35,338 nt of DNA, taken from positions 1 to 35,338 of the forward strand of contig JAAYGB010000024.1 in assembly GCA_012727955.1 (NCBI GenBank), in the 5' to 3' direction. A program made the translations under genes and the position numbers. The notes below the pieces were generated by a model, which was given only the letters and a program-made list of their open reading frames with translations, was not told the DNA's origin and searched no databases. Positions 10,062 through 19,852 of the stretch are shown here, in pieces. Source of the stretch: Bacillota bacterium (GTDB taxonomy: Bacteria; Bacillota; Limnochordia; DTU087; JAAYGB01). Each line of letters opens with the position of its first letter. Position 1 is the first letter of the stretch.

Positions 10062-12713
10062 GTGACTGCACTGGCCGAGACCCGGTGGATGATTCAACCT
10101 AATGACCCGGAACGGGCTCGCGTTCTGGCACAGGCAGTTGGCATTAGTCCCATCACAGCTCAGCTGCTGCTAAATCGAGGAATTACTACCCCCAAAGCCG
10201 CGCAGGAGTTTCTCTATCCATCTCTGTCTCAGTTACACTCCCCCTATGGGTTAGCGGACATGGACCGGGCGGTAGCAACCATCGTCGCCGCCATGGAGGC
10301 TGGACTGCCAATCACCATTTACGGCGATTATGACGTTGATGGCACATCTAGTGCGGCTTTGCTCATCAATGTCTTTCGGCGACTGGGTGTTTCCCACGTC
10401 GATTATTATATTCCCCATCGGATTGATGAGGGCTATGGTTTAAATGAGGCGGCGATCTACGACCTGGCACAGCGGGGCAGCAAGCTGTTGATCACCGTGG
10501 ACTGCGGCGTGACTGCCGTGGAGGAAGTCGCTCTTGCTCAGCGGTTGGGAATGCAAGTGGTGGTGACGGATCACCATCAACCGGGCCGGGAATTGCCGGC
10601 GGCTGAAGCGGTGATCGACCCCCATCGCAGTGATTGTCGGTATCCCTTTCCCCATCTGGCGGGCGTTGGCGTGGCCTTCAAATTAGCCCAGGCCCTGCTC
10701 CACACCGTGGGCGGTGCCCCGGACCGTTGGGATGAGGTGGGAACCGAGTGGCTGGATCTGGTGGCACTGGGCACCATTGCCGATGTGGCCTCTGTCCATG
10801 GGGAAAATCGAGCTATTATCAAGTATGGCCTGGAGCGGATGGCGGCGAGCGCTAATCTGGGAATTCAGGCACTGATGGAGGTTGCTCGGGTCACACCCGA
10901 GACCCTGTCGGCAACTACCGTTAGTTTTGGACTTGCCCCCCGCATCAATGCCATGGGGCGGATGGACGATGCTGGCAAGGTAGTGGAGATGCTCACCACT
11001 GCCGACTACGCTCGGGCCAAGGAAATCGCCGAGACATTGGACGAGTACAATGCCAGTCGGCGCAGCCTAGAGGCAGAGATCCTGCAAGAGGCCATCGCCT
11101 TGGTAGAAGAATCGAAAAGCTATCTCACCGATAAGGTGTTGGTGGTGGCCAAGGAGGGCTGGCACCACGGAGTGATAGGAATAGTTGCCTCAAGGCTAGT
11201 GGAACGCTACTATCGTCCGGTTATTGTCGTTGCCCTAGAGGATGGCATCGGCAAAGGCTCAGCTCGCAGTATCGATGGCTTCGATCTTTTTGCTGCACTC
11301 AAGGAATGTCACGAGGTGCTGGTGGGGTATGGCGGGCATACCATGGCTGCGGGGATTTCCTTGCGGCAGGACAAGCTAACGGAGCTGCGCCAACGGATTA
11401 ACCAGGTAGCGGATCAGTGGCTGACCCCAGAGGACCTGATTCCCAGACTGCTGGCTGAGGCGGAGGTGGCGCTGTCAGACCTGAGCTTTCGTCTGGTGGA
11501 GGAACTGAATCTTTTTGCGCCCTTCGGTCCCGATAATCCACCCCCGGTTTTGACCAGCCGAGGTGTGCCCTTGCGGGAAGTGCGGGCCGTAGGTAAAGAA
11601 CACCGGCATCTGCAGTTGTATTTTGCCCCGGAGACGGGAATTCGGCAGGGGATTGCCTTCGGTTTCGGGGCCATGAAGGAGGACTTACTCCATCTATCCC
11701 ACGTGGATATCGCTTATTGTCCAGACATTAATGAATTTAACGGTGAGCGCAGCCTTCAGCCCAAGATCAAGGATATTAAGATTGCCCAGGAGTACTTGCG
11801 GGCGAGTCTCTTGAGTCGGATCTCGGATCGGTTTCAGGGGTTGCCGGAAAGTACCGCCTATGACCATGTGGAGGCCTTTGGGTTGTTGGAAGGGGAAGGC
11901 ACGCCGGCACCGGCCTTGTCTGATTGTCGATGGCTGGATGGCAGAGGCGAGAACAAGGGCGACTATCTCCGGGATGTGATCGGCGCCAGCGCCAATCCCT
12001 TGGTGATCTGGGTGAATCGGGTAGGCTTTGCCTGCGCTTTGGCCGACAATATTGCTGCCGCCTTTCCCGGTTTGTCTGGTGGGATCACCGTCTACAGCCA
12101 CCAGATGGAGCAAAGTTTGCAGGATGAATGCCTGTGCTATCATCAGGAATTGCCGTGGCGGGTGATTGTCACCGACGCTGACCAGCTGCCTTCATCCCTA
12201 TTGGGGCCACATCCGGATCTGCTGGTTTACCACCTTCCCCCTAGTCCCTATTACCTCTGGCACCTGGCTCAGCAATGCCAGTCTAGGCAAGGTGCTGTTC
12301 ATCTGCTATTTGATGAGATGGATTCGACTCAGGCTCGACAGCTATTGGCGTGGTCTTGGCCCGATGCTGATCAGTTGCGCCGCATCTATGTAGAGTTATA
12401 CCGCCTTTGTACCGTCGGCGTTGCAGAACCCCTTGAGGAGCTTTTTCTGGACATCGGACCTCGGCTCAGGCTTACTCGTCAGGGTTTGCTTAGGGCCCTG
12501 GAGGTTTTTGTCGAACTGGGACTGTGCCAGTTCTCTGAAACTGGCTTGGTGCTAGGGGAAGCGCCCAAGAACAGACTAGACTTGGAACTTTCGGTACGGT
12601 ATAATAATGTCGTTCAGAGTAGGGAAAGAATGGAGAAGTGGATTGAGTCAGCCTCGCAGCGCCCAATGTCGCTTTTGCGGCAAATGCTGGCGAAACTAGC
12701 GGAAGCGGTCTAG
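10062..12713 (+). CDS. recJ: Single-stranded-DNA-specific 5'-3' exonuclease RecJ
   Basis: The 883-residue product contains the DHH phosphoesterase core with DYDVDG at 89-94, TVDCG near 146-149 and DHH at 170-172, and the DHHA1 domain with VGYGGHTMAAGISL about 130 residues further than the core end. A RecJ OB-fold region follows (about 450-560) and then a long C-terminal part (about 570-883). RecJ degrades single-stranded DNA 5' to 3' in recombination and mismatch or base-excision repair. The protein is much longer than E. coli RecJ (577) and somewhat longer than the B. subtilis form (about 786), which also has a C-terminal extension. GTG at 10062 fits GAGGAGG seven bases upstream; an in-frame TTG at 10038 lies within the terminator tail. 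apt follows after 45 bp, as in many Firmicutes. Confidence 0.95.
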   Translation: MTALAETRWMIQPNDPERARVLAQAVGISPITAQLLLNRGITTPKAAQEFLYPSLSQLHSPYGLADMDRAVATIVAAMEAGLPITIYGDYDVDGTSSAALLINVFRRLGVSHVDYYIPHRIDEGYGLNEAAIYDLAQRGSKLLITVDCGVTAVEEVALAQRLGMQVVVTDHHQPGRELPAAEAVIDPHRSDCRYPFPHLAGVGVAFKLAQALLHTVGGAPDRWDEVGTEWLDLVALGTIADVASVHGENRAIIKYGLERMAASANLGIQALMEVARVTPETLSATTVSFGLAPRINAMGRMDDAGKVVEMLTTADYARAKEIAETLDEYNASRRSLEAEILQEAIALVEESKSYLTDKVLVVAKEGWHHGVIGIVASRLVERYYRPVIVVALEDGIGKGSARSIDGFDLFAALKECHEVLVGYGGHTMAAGISLRQDKLTELRQRINQVADQWLTPEDLIPRLLAEAEVALSDLSFRLVEELNLFAPFGPDNPPPVLTSRGVPLREVRAVGKEHRHLQLYFAPETGIRQGIAFGFGAMKEDLLHLSHVDIAYCPDINEFNGERSLQPKIKDIKIAQEYLRASLLSRISDRFQGLPESTAYDHVEAFGLLEGEGTPAPALSDCRWLDGRGENKGDYLRDVIGASANPLVIWVNRVGFACALADNIAAAFPGLSGGITVYSHQMEQSLQDECLCYHQELPWRVIVTDADQLPSSLLGPHPDLLVYHLPPSPYYLWHLAQQCQSRQGAVHLLFDEMDSTQARQLLAWSWPDADQLRRIYVELYRLCTVGVAEPLEELFLDIGPRLRLTRQGLLRALEVFVELGLCQFSETGLVLGEAPKNRLDLELSVRYNNVVQSRERMEKWIESASQRPMSLLRQMLAKLAEAV

Positions 12714-12758
12714 GAGACTGCTGGGGTTTGAGAATTTATCGGCAAAGGAAGTTTACTT

Positions 12759-13277
12759 ATGGACCTTAAGAGCAAAATCAGGGTGATTGAAGGATTTCCT
12801 CACAAAGGCGTTAGTTTCAAGGACATTACCACTTTGCTGGCGGATCCTGAGGCGTTTCGCTATACCATTCAGCAAATGGCGGAGTACTGTCGTACCAAAG
12901 ATATTGACCAAATCGTTGGCGTTGAGTCTCGTGGGTTCCTCTTTGGGGCTCCCTTGGCCTATGAACTGGGATTGGGATTTACCTTGATTCGTAAGCCTGG
13001 CAAGCTTCCGGGAGAGGTTTTCAGGGGCGAGTATGATTTGGAGTTCGGGACCGATGCCCTGGAAATCCACCGGGATGCGATTAAACCTGGCCAGAAGATT
13101 ATTATTGTCGATGACTTATTGGCAACCGGTGGCACCATCAGCGCTGCCGCGAGCCTAGTCGAAGAGTTGGGCTGTGAGATCGCTGGCTTCCTATTCTTGA
13201 TTGAGCTAGAATATCTCAAGGGTCGAGAGAAGTTAGCGGATTATGATGTGTGTGCATTGGTCAAATATGATCAGTAA
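12759..13277 (+). CDS. apt: Adenine phosphoribosyltransferase
   Basis: The 172-residue enzyme salvages adenine to AMP using PRPP. VGVESRGFLFGAPLAYELG and the PRPP-binding IIIVDDLLATGGTISAA (about residues 112-128) are diagnostic, and the N-terminal FPHKGVSFKDIT is typical of Apt rather than other phosphoribosyltransferases. AAAGGAAG precedes the ATG. It lies between recJ and relA, the same order as in B. subtilis and many clostridia. Confidence 0.96.
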   Translation: MDLKSKIRVIEGFPHKGVSFKDITTLLADPEAFRYTIQQMAEYCRTKDIDQIVGVESRGFLFGAPLAYELGLGFTLIRKPGKLPGEVFRGEYDLEFGTDALEIHRDAIKPGQKIIIVDDLLATGGTISAAASLVEELGCEIAGFLFLIELEYLKGREKLADYDVCALVKYDQ

Positions 13278-13338
13278 AATGCCCCATTTCAAGGGTTTTG
13301 GGCAAATGCACTAATCGCGAATCATCTATAGTTGTGGG

Positions 13339-13365
13339 AACCCGTCGCCTGTGACGGGTTTCGTT
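13339..13365 (+). terminator. Intrinsic terminator or leader hairpin between apt and relA
   Basis: AACCCGTC (13339-13346), loop GCCTGT, GACGGGTT (13353-13360), then TCGTTG. The stem is perfect but the T-run is short and interrupted. It sits about 35 bases before the relA ribosome site. A TATAGT at 13328-13333 just upstream could be a -10 for relA, which would place the hairpin at the very 5' end of the relA message; no good -35 accompanies it. Confidence 0.6.
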
Positions 13366-13417
13366 GTACGAGATAGCATTTACCAAGAATTCCACGGGAA
13401 AGGTGGTGATCTGCGAT

Positions 13418-15553
13418 ATGAGTCTACAACAGTTAATTAATAAGGTGATGGCCTATAACCCCGGTGCCGATATTGAGTTAATCGAGCGGGCCTATCATAC
13501 GGCAAGTAGGGCCCATGCTGGGCAGCGTCGAGACTCGGGGGAGCCCTTTTTTCAACACCCCCGAGAAGTGGCGATGATCTTGGCGGATCTGGAGATGGAC
13601 ACCGTCACCATTTGTGCCGGTTTGTTACACGATGTAGTGGAGGACACCGACGTCACCCTCCAGACCATTGTTGAGGAGTTCGGTGATGAGATTGCCCTGT
13701 TGGTTGAGGGAGTAACCAAACTGACCAATATGTCCTTCGAGACCCGGGAAGAAAGCCAAGCCCAGAACCTGAGAAAAATGTTTCTGGCTATGGCGGAGGA
13801 TCTACGAGTGGTGATGATCAAGTTAGCCGACCGGTTGCACAATATGCGCACCTTGCGGTATCTATCGCCGGAGCGACAACGACGGATTGCCGAGGAGACT
13901 CTGGAAATCTACAGCCCCTTGGCCCACCGGCTGGGTATTTGGGCCCTCAAGTGGGAAATGGAGGATTTGGCGCTGCGGCATCTGGAGCCGGAGGCCTACT
14001 ATCAGCTGCGCCAGCTGGTAGCCAAGGAAAGGCAAGAGCGGGAAACCGATATCGAACAAGTGAAGGAACAACTCCAGAAGCGCCTTCGGGAAATGGGGAT
14101 CGCCGCTGAGATTACCGGCAGACCGAAGCACTTTTACAGCATCTACCAAAAGATGCAGTCTCAGGGTAAGCAGTTTGAGGAGATCTATGACCTGTTGGCG
14201 GTTCGGGTGATTGTAGATTCAATCAAGGATTGCTACGGAGTTCTGGGGATTGTTCACACCATGTGGAAACCGGTGCCCGGTCGCTTTAAGGACTATATAG
14301 CCATGCCAAAGTCCAACATGTATCAATCCCTGCACACTACGGTAATCGGTCCCAAAGGCGACCCCTTTGAGGTGCAGATTCGTACCTGGGAAATGCATCG
14401 CACCGCGGAAATGGGAATTGCCGCTCACTGGTTGTACAAGGAAGGGTATCCGAAGCGGACTCAGGAATTCGAGGAAAAGGTCGCGTGGTTGCGTCAGGTG
14501 ATGGAGTGGCTTCGGGAGATGAAGGAGCCCGAAGAATTCATGGCGGCTTTGAAGATCGATCTCTTCGAGGATGAGGTATTTGTCTTTACCCCGAAGGGAG
14601 ACGTTAAGAATCTGGCCGCTGGATCTACGCCCGTGGATTTTGCCTTTAGCGTTCATACCGACATTGGTTTGCGGTGCACAGGAGCCAAGGTAAACGGTAG
14701 AATCGTTCCCTTGGACTATGAGCTGAAGAACGGAGATATTGTGGAGATCTTAACGGCTAAGACTCCCTCGGTCAGTCCCGACTGGCTCAAGTTTGTGCAG
14801 ACGTCTAAGGCTCGCAGTAAGCTCCGCAGTTACTTCCGAGGCCAGCAACAGGAGGAGAATGTGGCCAAGGGCCGAACGATGCTGGAACGGGAAGTACGCA
14901 AAGCTGGGGTGGAGATGGCCGCGGTCTTCAAGGAACAGGTGCTGCAGGATGTTGCTCACCGGTACGGATACGCCGAAGCCGATGACTTGTTGGCTGCCGT
15001 GGGCTTTGGGAAGATTCTTCCTAGACAAGTGCTCCACAAAATCATTGGGGTGGATGATCCCAGCGATCGCAAGGAGGTGGCCCCGGCTCCACCGAAGCGA
15101 ACCCGGTATGGTCCCGGCGTTCGGGTAAGGGGGATGGACAATCTCCTGGTGCGGATGTCTAAGTGTTGTCGCCCCGTTCCCGGTGACCAGATTATCGGAT
15201 ACATCACCCGAGGTCGAGGAGTCTCAGTGCATCGCATCGATTGTCCCAACGTCAAGAGCCTACCGGCGGAGCGGGCCATCGAGGTTGAGTGGAATGCCGA
15301 TGAGACCCAGAACTACCCGGTGGGTATCGAGATCGAAGCCATAGATCGCAGAAACATCCTAGCGAACATTGTCAATACCGTGAATGAGAACAAGGCCAGT
15401 GTTGGTGCGGTTAACGCCAGGACCTCTCGGGATCGGTTGGCCAATATCAGCTTGACGGTGAATATCTCTGACCTAGATCGCCTGCATGACCTCATTCGGA
15501 AACTGCGTCAGGTCGATGGGGTATTGGGGGTCCAGCGAGCCAGGCTGAACTAA
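13418..15553 (+). CDS. relA: Bifunctional (p)ppGpp synthetase/hydrolase Rel
   Basis: The 711-residue protein is a long RelA-SpoT homologue. The HD hydrolase domain (about 20-190) keeps HD at 71-72 and ED at 75-76 (GLLHDVVEDTDVT) and KLADRLHNMRTL; the synthetase domain (about 240-350) has GRFKDYIAMPKSNMYQSLHT. A TGS domain (about 390-450; VFTPKGDV, GSTPVDFAFSVHT), a zinc-finger/CC region with MSKCCRPVPGD and a C-terminal ACT domain follow. Both catalytic halves look intact, so it should make and destroy the alarmone, as in single-Rel Firmicutes. The frame is open upstream to 13364, but the ATG at 13418 after AAAGGTGGTGAT gives the family N-terminus. dtd follows 18 bp downstream. Confidence 0.96.
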   Translation: MSLQQLINKVMAYNPGADIELIERAYHTASRAHAGQRRDSGEPFFQHPREVAMILADLEMDTVTICAGLLHDVVEDTDVTLQTIVEEFGDEIALLVEGVTKLTNMSFETREESQAQNLRKMFLAMAEDLRVVMIKLADRLHNMRTLRYLSPERQRRIAEETLEIYSPLAHRLGIWALKWEMEDLALRHLEPEAYYQLRQLVAKERQERETDIEQVKEQLQKRLREMGIAAEITGRPKHFYSIYQKMQSQGKQFEEIYDLLAVRVIVDSIKDCYGVLGIVHTMWKPVPGRFKDYIAMPKSNMYQSLHTTVIGPKGDPFEVQIRTWEMHRTAEMGIAAHWLYKEGYPKRTQEFEEKVAWLRQVMEWLREMKEPEEFMAALKIDLFEDEVFVFTPKGDVKNLAAGSTPVDFAFSVHTDIGLRCTGAKVNGRIVPLDYELKNGDIVEILTAKTPSVSPDWLKFVQTSKARSKLRSYFRGQQQEENVAKGRTMLEREVRKAGVEMAAVFKEQVLQDVAHRYGYAEADDLLAAVGFGKILPRQVLHKIIGVDDPSDRKEVAPAPPKRTRYGPGVRVRGMDNLLVRMSKCCRPVPGDQIIGYITRGRGVSVHRIDCPNVKSLPAERAIEVEWNADETQNYPVGIEIEAIDRRNILANIVNTVNENKASVGAVNARTSRDRLANISLTVNISDLDRLHDLIRKLRQVDGVLGVQRARLN

Positions 15554-15571
15554 GGCAGAAGGGGGAGTTAG

Positions 15572-16021
15572 ATGCGGGCGGTAGTCCAGCGGGTGGCAGA
15601 GGCTCAGGTTGTGGTTGAAGAAAGGGAGATATCCCGGATTCAGCGGGGATTGCTAGTCCTGTTGGGAGTTTCGGCAACGGACACCGATGAGGATGCATCT
15701 TACATTGTGGACAAGCTGATTAACCTGCGGGTTTTCCCCGATTCCCAGGGGAAGCTAAACTTGTCCGTTAAGGATATCGGAGGCGAGATCCTCTTAGTCT
15801 CGCAGTTTACTTTATATGGTGATTGTCGTCGGGGGCGACGGCCCAGCTTCACTGCCGCCGCGAAGGCGGAGCTGGCGGAAGCTTTGTATGAAAGGGTAGC
15901 CGCGGACCTACGTGCCAGCGGGCTGAAGGTAGGTACCGGTGTCTTTGGGGCCGATATGAAAGTGGGGCTGGTTAACGACGGACCGGTAACCTTGCTCCTG
16001 GACAGCAGCAAGGAATTCTAA
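15572..16021 (+). CDS. dtd: D-aminoacyl-tRNA deacylase
   Basis: The 149-residue enzyme frees D-amino acids from tRNA and also clears glycine from tRNA-Ala. It begins [13 protein letters not shown], has the active-site [17 protein letters not shown] (about 79-95) and the chirality-reading NDGPVTLLL near the C-terminus; the cross-subunit Gly-cisPro motif of the family corresponds to the GP in this last stretch. Full family length. It is 18 bp after relA and clearly co-transcribed, the usual rel-dtd pair. Confidence 0.96.
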   Translation: MRAVVQRVAEAQVVVEEREISRIQRGLLVLLGVSATDTDEDASYIVDKLINLRVFPDSQGKLNLSVKDIGGEILLVSQFTLYGDCRRGRRPSFTAAAKAELAEALYERVAADLRASGLKVGTGVFGADMKVGLVNDGPVTLLLDSSKEF

Positions 16022-16057
16022 GGGCATGGCATCGGGTTAGTTCTGTGGGGAAAGTGG

Positions 16058-16702
16058 GTGTCAGGTTTGGAGATTCTGCGACATCAGGCAGCGTTGCTTG
16101 ATGCCAATAGTTATTTGGTAGTGGATAGAGAAGAGCAGGTGGCGATGGTGATTGACCCGGCCGCGGATCTTACCGAGCGATTGGAAGGGCTCTTGGAAGA
16201 GGGTATCACCTTGGAGGCGATTTTGCTCACCCATGGCCACTTTGATCACATTGCCGGCGCAGGTCTGTGCAAAGAGTTGTGGCCTGGCGCAAAGGTAATG
16301 GTGCATCGAGCCGATAGCCCTATTATTACCGACCCCGTTGCCAACTTGTCTCAAGCCTTCATTGGTCAAGCTATCTCGGCGCCGCCGGCGGATCGAGTCT
16401 TGGAGGAGGGCGACAGGATAAGCTGTGGCTCGTTGGACTTTCAAATTTTAGCCACCCCAGGGCACAGTCCCGGCAGTATCTGCTGCCTCGGCCACGGTTA
16501 CCTGTTTAGTGGGGATATCCTCTTTTGTGGAGGGTATGGCCGCACCGACCTTCCGGGAGGCTCCGGTGCGCAATTGTACAACTCTCTGCACCGCTTGGCG
16601 CAGCTGCCAGGAAATTTGCAGGTGCTGCCCGGACATGGTCCGGGATGTACCTTGGCTCAGGCACTGCAGGGGATTGGCGTTGGAGGCTGGGAAGATGCCT
16701 GA
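16058..16702 (+). CDS. MBL-fold metallo-hydrolase (glyoxalase II-like)
   Basis: The 214-residue protein carries the metallo-beta-lactamase zinc signature THGHFDHIAG (H59, H61, D63, H64), a further ligand in ATPGHSPGS, SGDILF with the bridging aspartate, and GHGPG near the C-terminus. This is the minimal glyoxalase-II/YqgX-like form without the glyoxalase II C-terminal domain. Substrate unknown; thioester hydrolysis is likely for the family. The likely start is GTG at 16058 after GGGGAAA. Its end overlaps the hemZ start by 8 bp, implying translational coupling. Confidence 0.88.
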   Translation: MSGLEILRHQAALLDANSYLVVDREEQVAMVIDPAADLTERLEGLLEEGITLEAILLTHGHFDHIAGAGLCKELWPGAKVMVHRADSPIITDPVANLSQAFIGQAISAPPADRVLEEGDRISCGSLDFQILATPGHSPGSICCLGHGYLFSGDILFCGGYGRTDLPGGSGAQLYNSLHRLAQLPGNLQVLPGHGPGCTLAQALQGIGVGGWEDA

Positions 16703-18236
16703 TGCTCGTATGCTGGCTTATAAGCCCAAGATTTTCCTCGAAGTCAACCCTCCGCAGCTACAGCAGACGGGAATCCAAGGAATTCTCAGTGTCTTTCCCC
16801 GGGCCGAGATCCATACCGATGGCGGCGCTGGGACGGCTGAGGGCGATGCTGGAATATCCATTGAGGTCAAGACCGATGGAGCCGGACTGAACATTACAGG
16901 GCGAATTCTGCGTCAAGGTGACCTTATCGAATTGTCGGACTGTGATCGGGAGATCGGTCAGGGCAATTATGCTCCTTGGCAGTGGGAACAGCGCCGGCAG
17001 GAACGAGTTAAGGGGATGGTTCAGCAGCTCTTAACCGCGGGATTTGGTGTGGAGGAGCCCCCTTGGGGGATTCTGGTGGGAGTTCGTCCCACCAAGATGG
17101 TGCATCGCTATCTTGACCAAGGCTTGTCGGAGGCAAGGATTGAGGAACTGCTTCGGGACGTCTACCGGATGAGGTTCGATAAAATTGAGCTGTTGATGCA
17201 GGTGGTTCACAGCCAGCGCCGGTTTTTTACCCCGGAAAGTCGTCGTCGGGTGTCAATCTACGTGGGCATTCCCTTTTGTCCCACTCGCTGTCATTATTGC
17301 TCCTTTGCTGCCTATCCCTTGGGCACCCATGGGCATTTGGTTGAGGGATTCTTTGCTGCGCTTTTGCAGGAGGTGGAATCTCTTGGCCATTGGTTGACGT
17401 CTTTGGGGATTCAGGCCGATACCTGGTATATCGGAGGAGGGACCCCGACGATTCTAACTGCCGATCAGTTGGAGCTTCTCCTTGAGCGGATGCGAAGCTG
17501 CTTACCCCACCCCCAATTCAGAGAATTCACCGTTGAGGCAGGAAGGGCTGATACCATCACCGCCGAGAAGCTGCAGGTGATGCGAAAATATGCAGTGAAT
17601 CGACTCAGTATCAATCCGCAATCGATGCAGCAGCGAACCTTGGATGCCGTGGGGCGGCGTCACACCGTTGAGCAGGTGATTTCTGCCTTTGCCCTGGCTC
17701 GGGACGCTGGATTTGAGACGATCAACGCTGATTTGATCCTTGGGCTTCCTGGTGAAAAACCCGAGGATGTGACCGATACTCTGGCGAAAATCCGGGAGCT
17801 AAATCCGGAAAATCTCACCGTTCACACCTTGGCGGTAAAACGAGCCGCCACTTGGCGGCACCAAGCCGAAGAGCTGGCCTATCCCACCCCAGAGGAAATG
17901 GAAATAATGGCTGAACTAACCAAGGAGTACGCCTTGGCGCAAGGATTATTACCCTACTATCTATATCGGCAGCGCTACACCGTGGGTGATCTGGAGAATA
18001 TCGGATACGCCAAACCCGGTACCGAGTCGGGATACAACGTCTTTATGATGGAGGAACGCCAAAGTATTATCGCGTTAGGGGGTGGCGGAATCACGAAATT
18101 CGTCTATCCCGATGAGACCGTTGTTCGGGTGATCAATCCCAAGTGTTCCGCAACCTATGCTCAGAATCTCGGAAAACTACTGGAGGAAAAGAAAGCAGCC
18201 TTAACCAAATGGTGCAAAGAGGGCCTCAATTGTTGA
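16695..18236 (+). CDS. hemZ: Radical SAM coproporphyrinogen III oxidase-like protein HemZ
   Basis: The 513-residue product has the HemN-type radical SAM motif CPTRCHYC (C195, C199, C202, CX3CX2C) in YVGIPFCPTRCHYCSF, followed by WYIGGGTPT, RLSINPQSMQQRTLDAVGRRHT and NADLILGLPGE. The N-terminal about 180 residues precede the SAM core, as in B. subtilis HemZ (about 500 residues), and distinguish it from HemN/HemW. It is annotated in the family as an oxygen-independent coproporphyrinogen III dehydrogenase, though many HemZ-like proteins lack proof of that activity. The ATG at 16695 overlaps the end of the preceding gene and has GGAGG at 16682-16686; the frame stays open upstream inside the MBL gene. 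No other haem genes are nearby. Confidence 0.88.
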   Translation: MPDARMLAYKPKIFLEVNPPQLQQTGIQGILSVFPRAEIHTDGGAGTAEGDAGISIEVKTDGAGLNITGRILRQGDLIELSDCDREIGQGNYAPWQWEQRRQERVKGMVQQLLTAGFGVEEPPWGILVGVRPTKMVHRYLDQGLSEARIEELLRDVYRMRFDKIELLMQVVHSQRRFFTPESRRRVSIYVGIPFCPTRCHYCSFAAYPLGTHGHLVEGFFAALLQEVESLGHWLTSLGIQADTWYIGGGTPTILTADQLELLLERMRSCLPHPQFREFTVEAGRADTITAEKLQVMRKYAVNRLSINPQSMQQRTLDAVGRRHTVEQVISAFALARDAGFETINADLILGLPGEKPEDVTDTLAKIRELNPENLTVHTLAVKRAATWRHQAEELAYPTPEEMEIMAELTKEYALAQGLLPYYLYRQRYTVGDLENIGYAKPGTESGYNVFMMEERQSIIALGGGGITKFVYPDETVVRVINPKCSATYAQNLGKLLEEKKAALTKWCKEGLNC

Positions 18237-18262
18237 CATGGCTGTCTACTTTATTCTACAAT
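18233..18262 (+). promoter_or_regulatory. Sigma-A promoter for the parvulin-TPR gene
   Basis: TTGACA (18233-18238, perfect) and TACAAT (18257-18262) are 18 bp apart; the -35 overlaps the hemZ stop codon. The gene start is at 18317, giving a leader of roughly 47 bases. Confidence 0.75.
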
Positions 18263-18316
18263 TAAACTAGTATTTTTCCCGGTATTATCGTATATCAAAC
18301 GAGGGGTGCGGATAAT

Positions 18317-19765
18317 ATGGTCTTTCGAACAATGAGAAAGCGATTTAAGGGAATCGTCTGGGCAATTGCTATTACCTTCGTACTAGGTTTATTGTACGTT
18401 GGCGGCTCCGCATTGTGGCGGGGAAATCCACTGATGGATGCTGCGGTGGCATCGGTTAATGGTAAAGAGATTGGGTATATCCCGTGGTATAACACCTATT
18501 GGCAGCTGGTGCAAAGTCAACAGGCCGCTGGTATGCCGGTGACCGCGGATCAGGCGGAGTTCGTACAGTACTATGCACTTCAGCAGCTAATTGGCCATGA
18601 GCTCTTGCTGCAGGAAGCTAATGCCCGGAAGATTAAACCCTCGAAGGCCGAGATTGATGCGCAGCTGCAGGCGCTGAAAGAGGAGTACGGCGGCGCTTCG
18701 GCCTTTGCCGAGCAGCTGGCAGCCAGCAATTTGACCGAGGCTGATATCCGGGAAGCGATCACAGAGAGTTTGAAGATTGAAGAGCTGCGCAATCAGGTGA
18801 CCGCTAACGTCACCGTTACCCTCGATGAGGTTAAGACTGAGTATGAGGAAGTGAAAGCATCCCATATTCTGATTCGGCCCGATGGTTCTGACGATGAAGC
18901 CTGGAATGCGGCCTTGGCCGAGGCCGAAGAGGTATTGGAGCGCCTGAGAACGGGCGAGGATTTTGCCGAGGTGGCCAAGGAAGTGTCCCAGGATGGCAGC
19001 GCCCAAGAGGGCGGTGATTTGGGGTGGTTCAAGCGGGGCGATATGGTACCGGAGTTTAGTGAAGCCGCCTTTGCTCTAGCCATCGGCGAAATCAGTGAAC
19101 CCGTTAGATCCCAATACGGATACCATATTATTAAGGTTTTTGAGCGCAAGACCGCGGAAGGCGAAGAGTTTGCCGCGGCTGAGGCGGAACTCCGCGAGGA
19201 GATTAGAGAGAGAAAACAGAGCGACGAATTCAACGCATGGTATGCCGAAGTAGTGGAGAAGGCTGAGATCGAAGTGCGGGATCCCCGAATGAGGGGTTAT
19301 GAGGCGCTGCGGCTGGGTAACTACGAAGAAGCTGCTGAGGCCTACCAGGAAGCTACAGCCTTTTATCCCGATGATCCCTATCTGTACAGCAGTTTAGCTT
19401 CTGTGTACGACAGATTGGGCCGTACAGAGGATGCCCTGGAGCAGCTGAAAATCGCTGTTGAAAAGACCGAGTCGGATCCTGAGCTATACCTGCAACTGGG
19501 CGACAAGTATCGAGTTCTGGAGCGGGAGGAAGAGGCGGTTACCGCTTACTCCAAGGCTTCCGAGCTGGCTCCAGAGGATTTCATGATCCATCTGCAGTTG
19601 CTCAACGCCTATACTGCCATGGGTAGGCAGGACCTTGTTGCCGTGGAAGAGGAAAAATTGGCTGAAATTCAAAGGATGTATGCTGAGATGAGCCAGGCAA
19701 GTGTCGAGGAAGATTCCACTGAAGCAGAAGATGAGTCCGCTGAGGTAGAGACTTCCCAGGAGTAA
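18317..19765 (+). CDS. Membrane-anchored SurA/PrsA-like peptidyl-prolyl isomerase with C-terminal TPR repeats
   Basis: The 482-residue protein begins with a basic segment (MRKRFK) and one hydrophobic span (about 11-30) without a lipobox cysteine, so it is probably an N-in signal-anchored extracytoplasmic protein rather than a lipoprotein like PrsA. Residues 40-175 resemble the SurA N-terminal chaperone domain. A parvulin domain follows (about 180-280): [26 protein letters not shown] and [12 protein letters not shown]. Residues 310-450 form tetratricopeptide repeats ([55 protein letters not shown]). The tail is very acidic. Likely role: folding of exported proteins, with TPRs for partner binding. 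It has its own promoter and a terminator at 19796. Confidence 0.85.
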   Translation: MVFRTMRKRFKGIVWAIAITFVLGLLYVGGSALWRGNPLMDAAVASVNGKEIGYIPWYNTYWQLVQSQQAAGMPVTADQAEFVQYYALQQLIGHELLLQEANARKIKPSKAEIDAQLQALKEEYGGASAFAEQLAASNLTEADIREAITESLKIEELRNQVTANVTVTLDEVKTEYEEVKASHILIRPDGSDDEAWNAALAEAEEVLERLRTGEDFAEVAKEVSQDGSAQEGGDLGWFKRGDMVPEFSEAAFALAIGEISEPVRSQYGYHIIKVFERKTAEGEEFAAAEAELREEIRERKQSDEFNAWYAEVVEKAEIEVRDPRMRGYEALRLGNYEEAAEAYQEATAFYPDDPYLYSSLASVYDRLGRTEDALEQLKIAVEKTESDPELYLQLGDKYRVLEREEEAVTAYSKASELAPEDFMIHLQLLNAYTAMGRQDLVAVEEEKLAEIQRMYAEMSQASVEEDSTEAEDESAEVETSQE

Positions 19766-19795
19766 GCATTTGGTTCGTCTAACCCAGAGTTATCC

Positions 19796-19827
19796 AAGAG
19801 TGGTGGTGGACATCCACCACTCTTTTC
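19796..19827 (+). terminator. Intrinsic terminator between the parvulin-TPR gene and hisS
   Basis: An 11 bp stem, AAGAGTGGTGG (19796-19806) and CCACCACTCTT (19814-19824), with a 7-base loop and TTTTC overlapping its end. It ends only about a dozen bases before the hisS ribosome site (ACGGAGGC). Confidence 0.8.
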
Positions 19828-19852
19828 GTAACAGAGGAACGGAGGCAAGAAG

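Noticed and set aside
16509-16694. N-terminal extension of HemZ inside the MBL gene
   Set aside because: It is the alternative frame of the MBL gene; the ATG at 16695 has a proper ribosome site and gives the family length.
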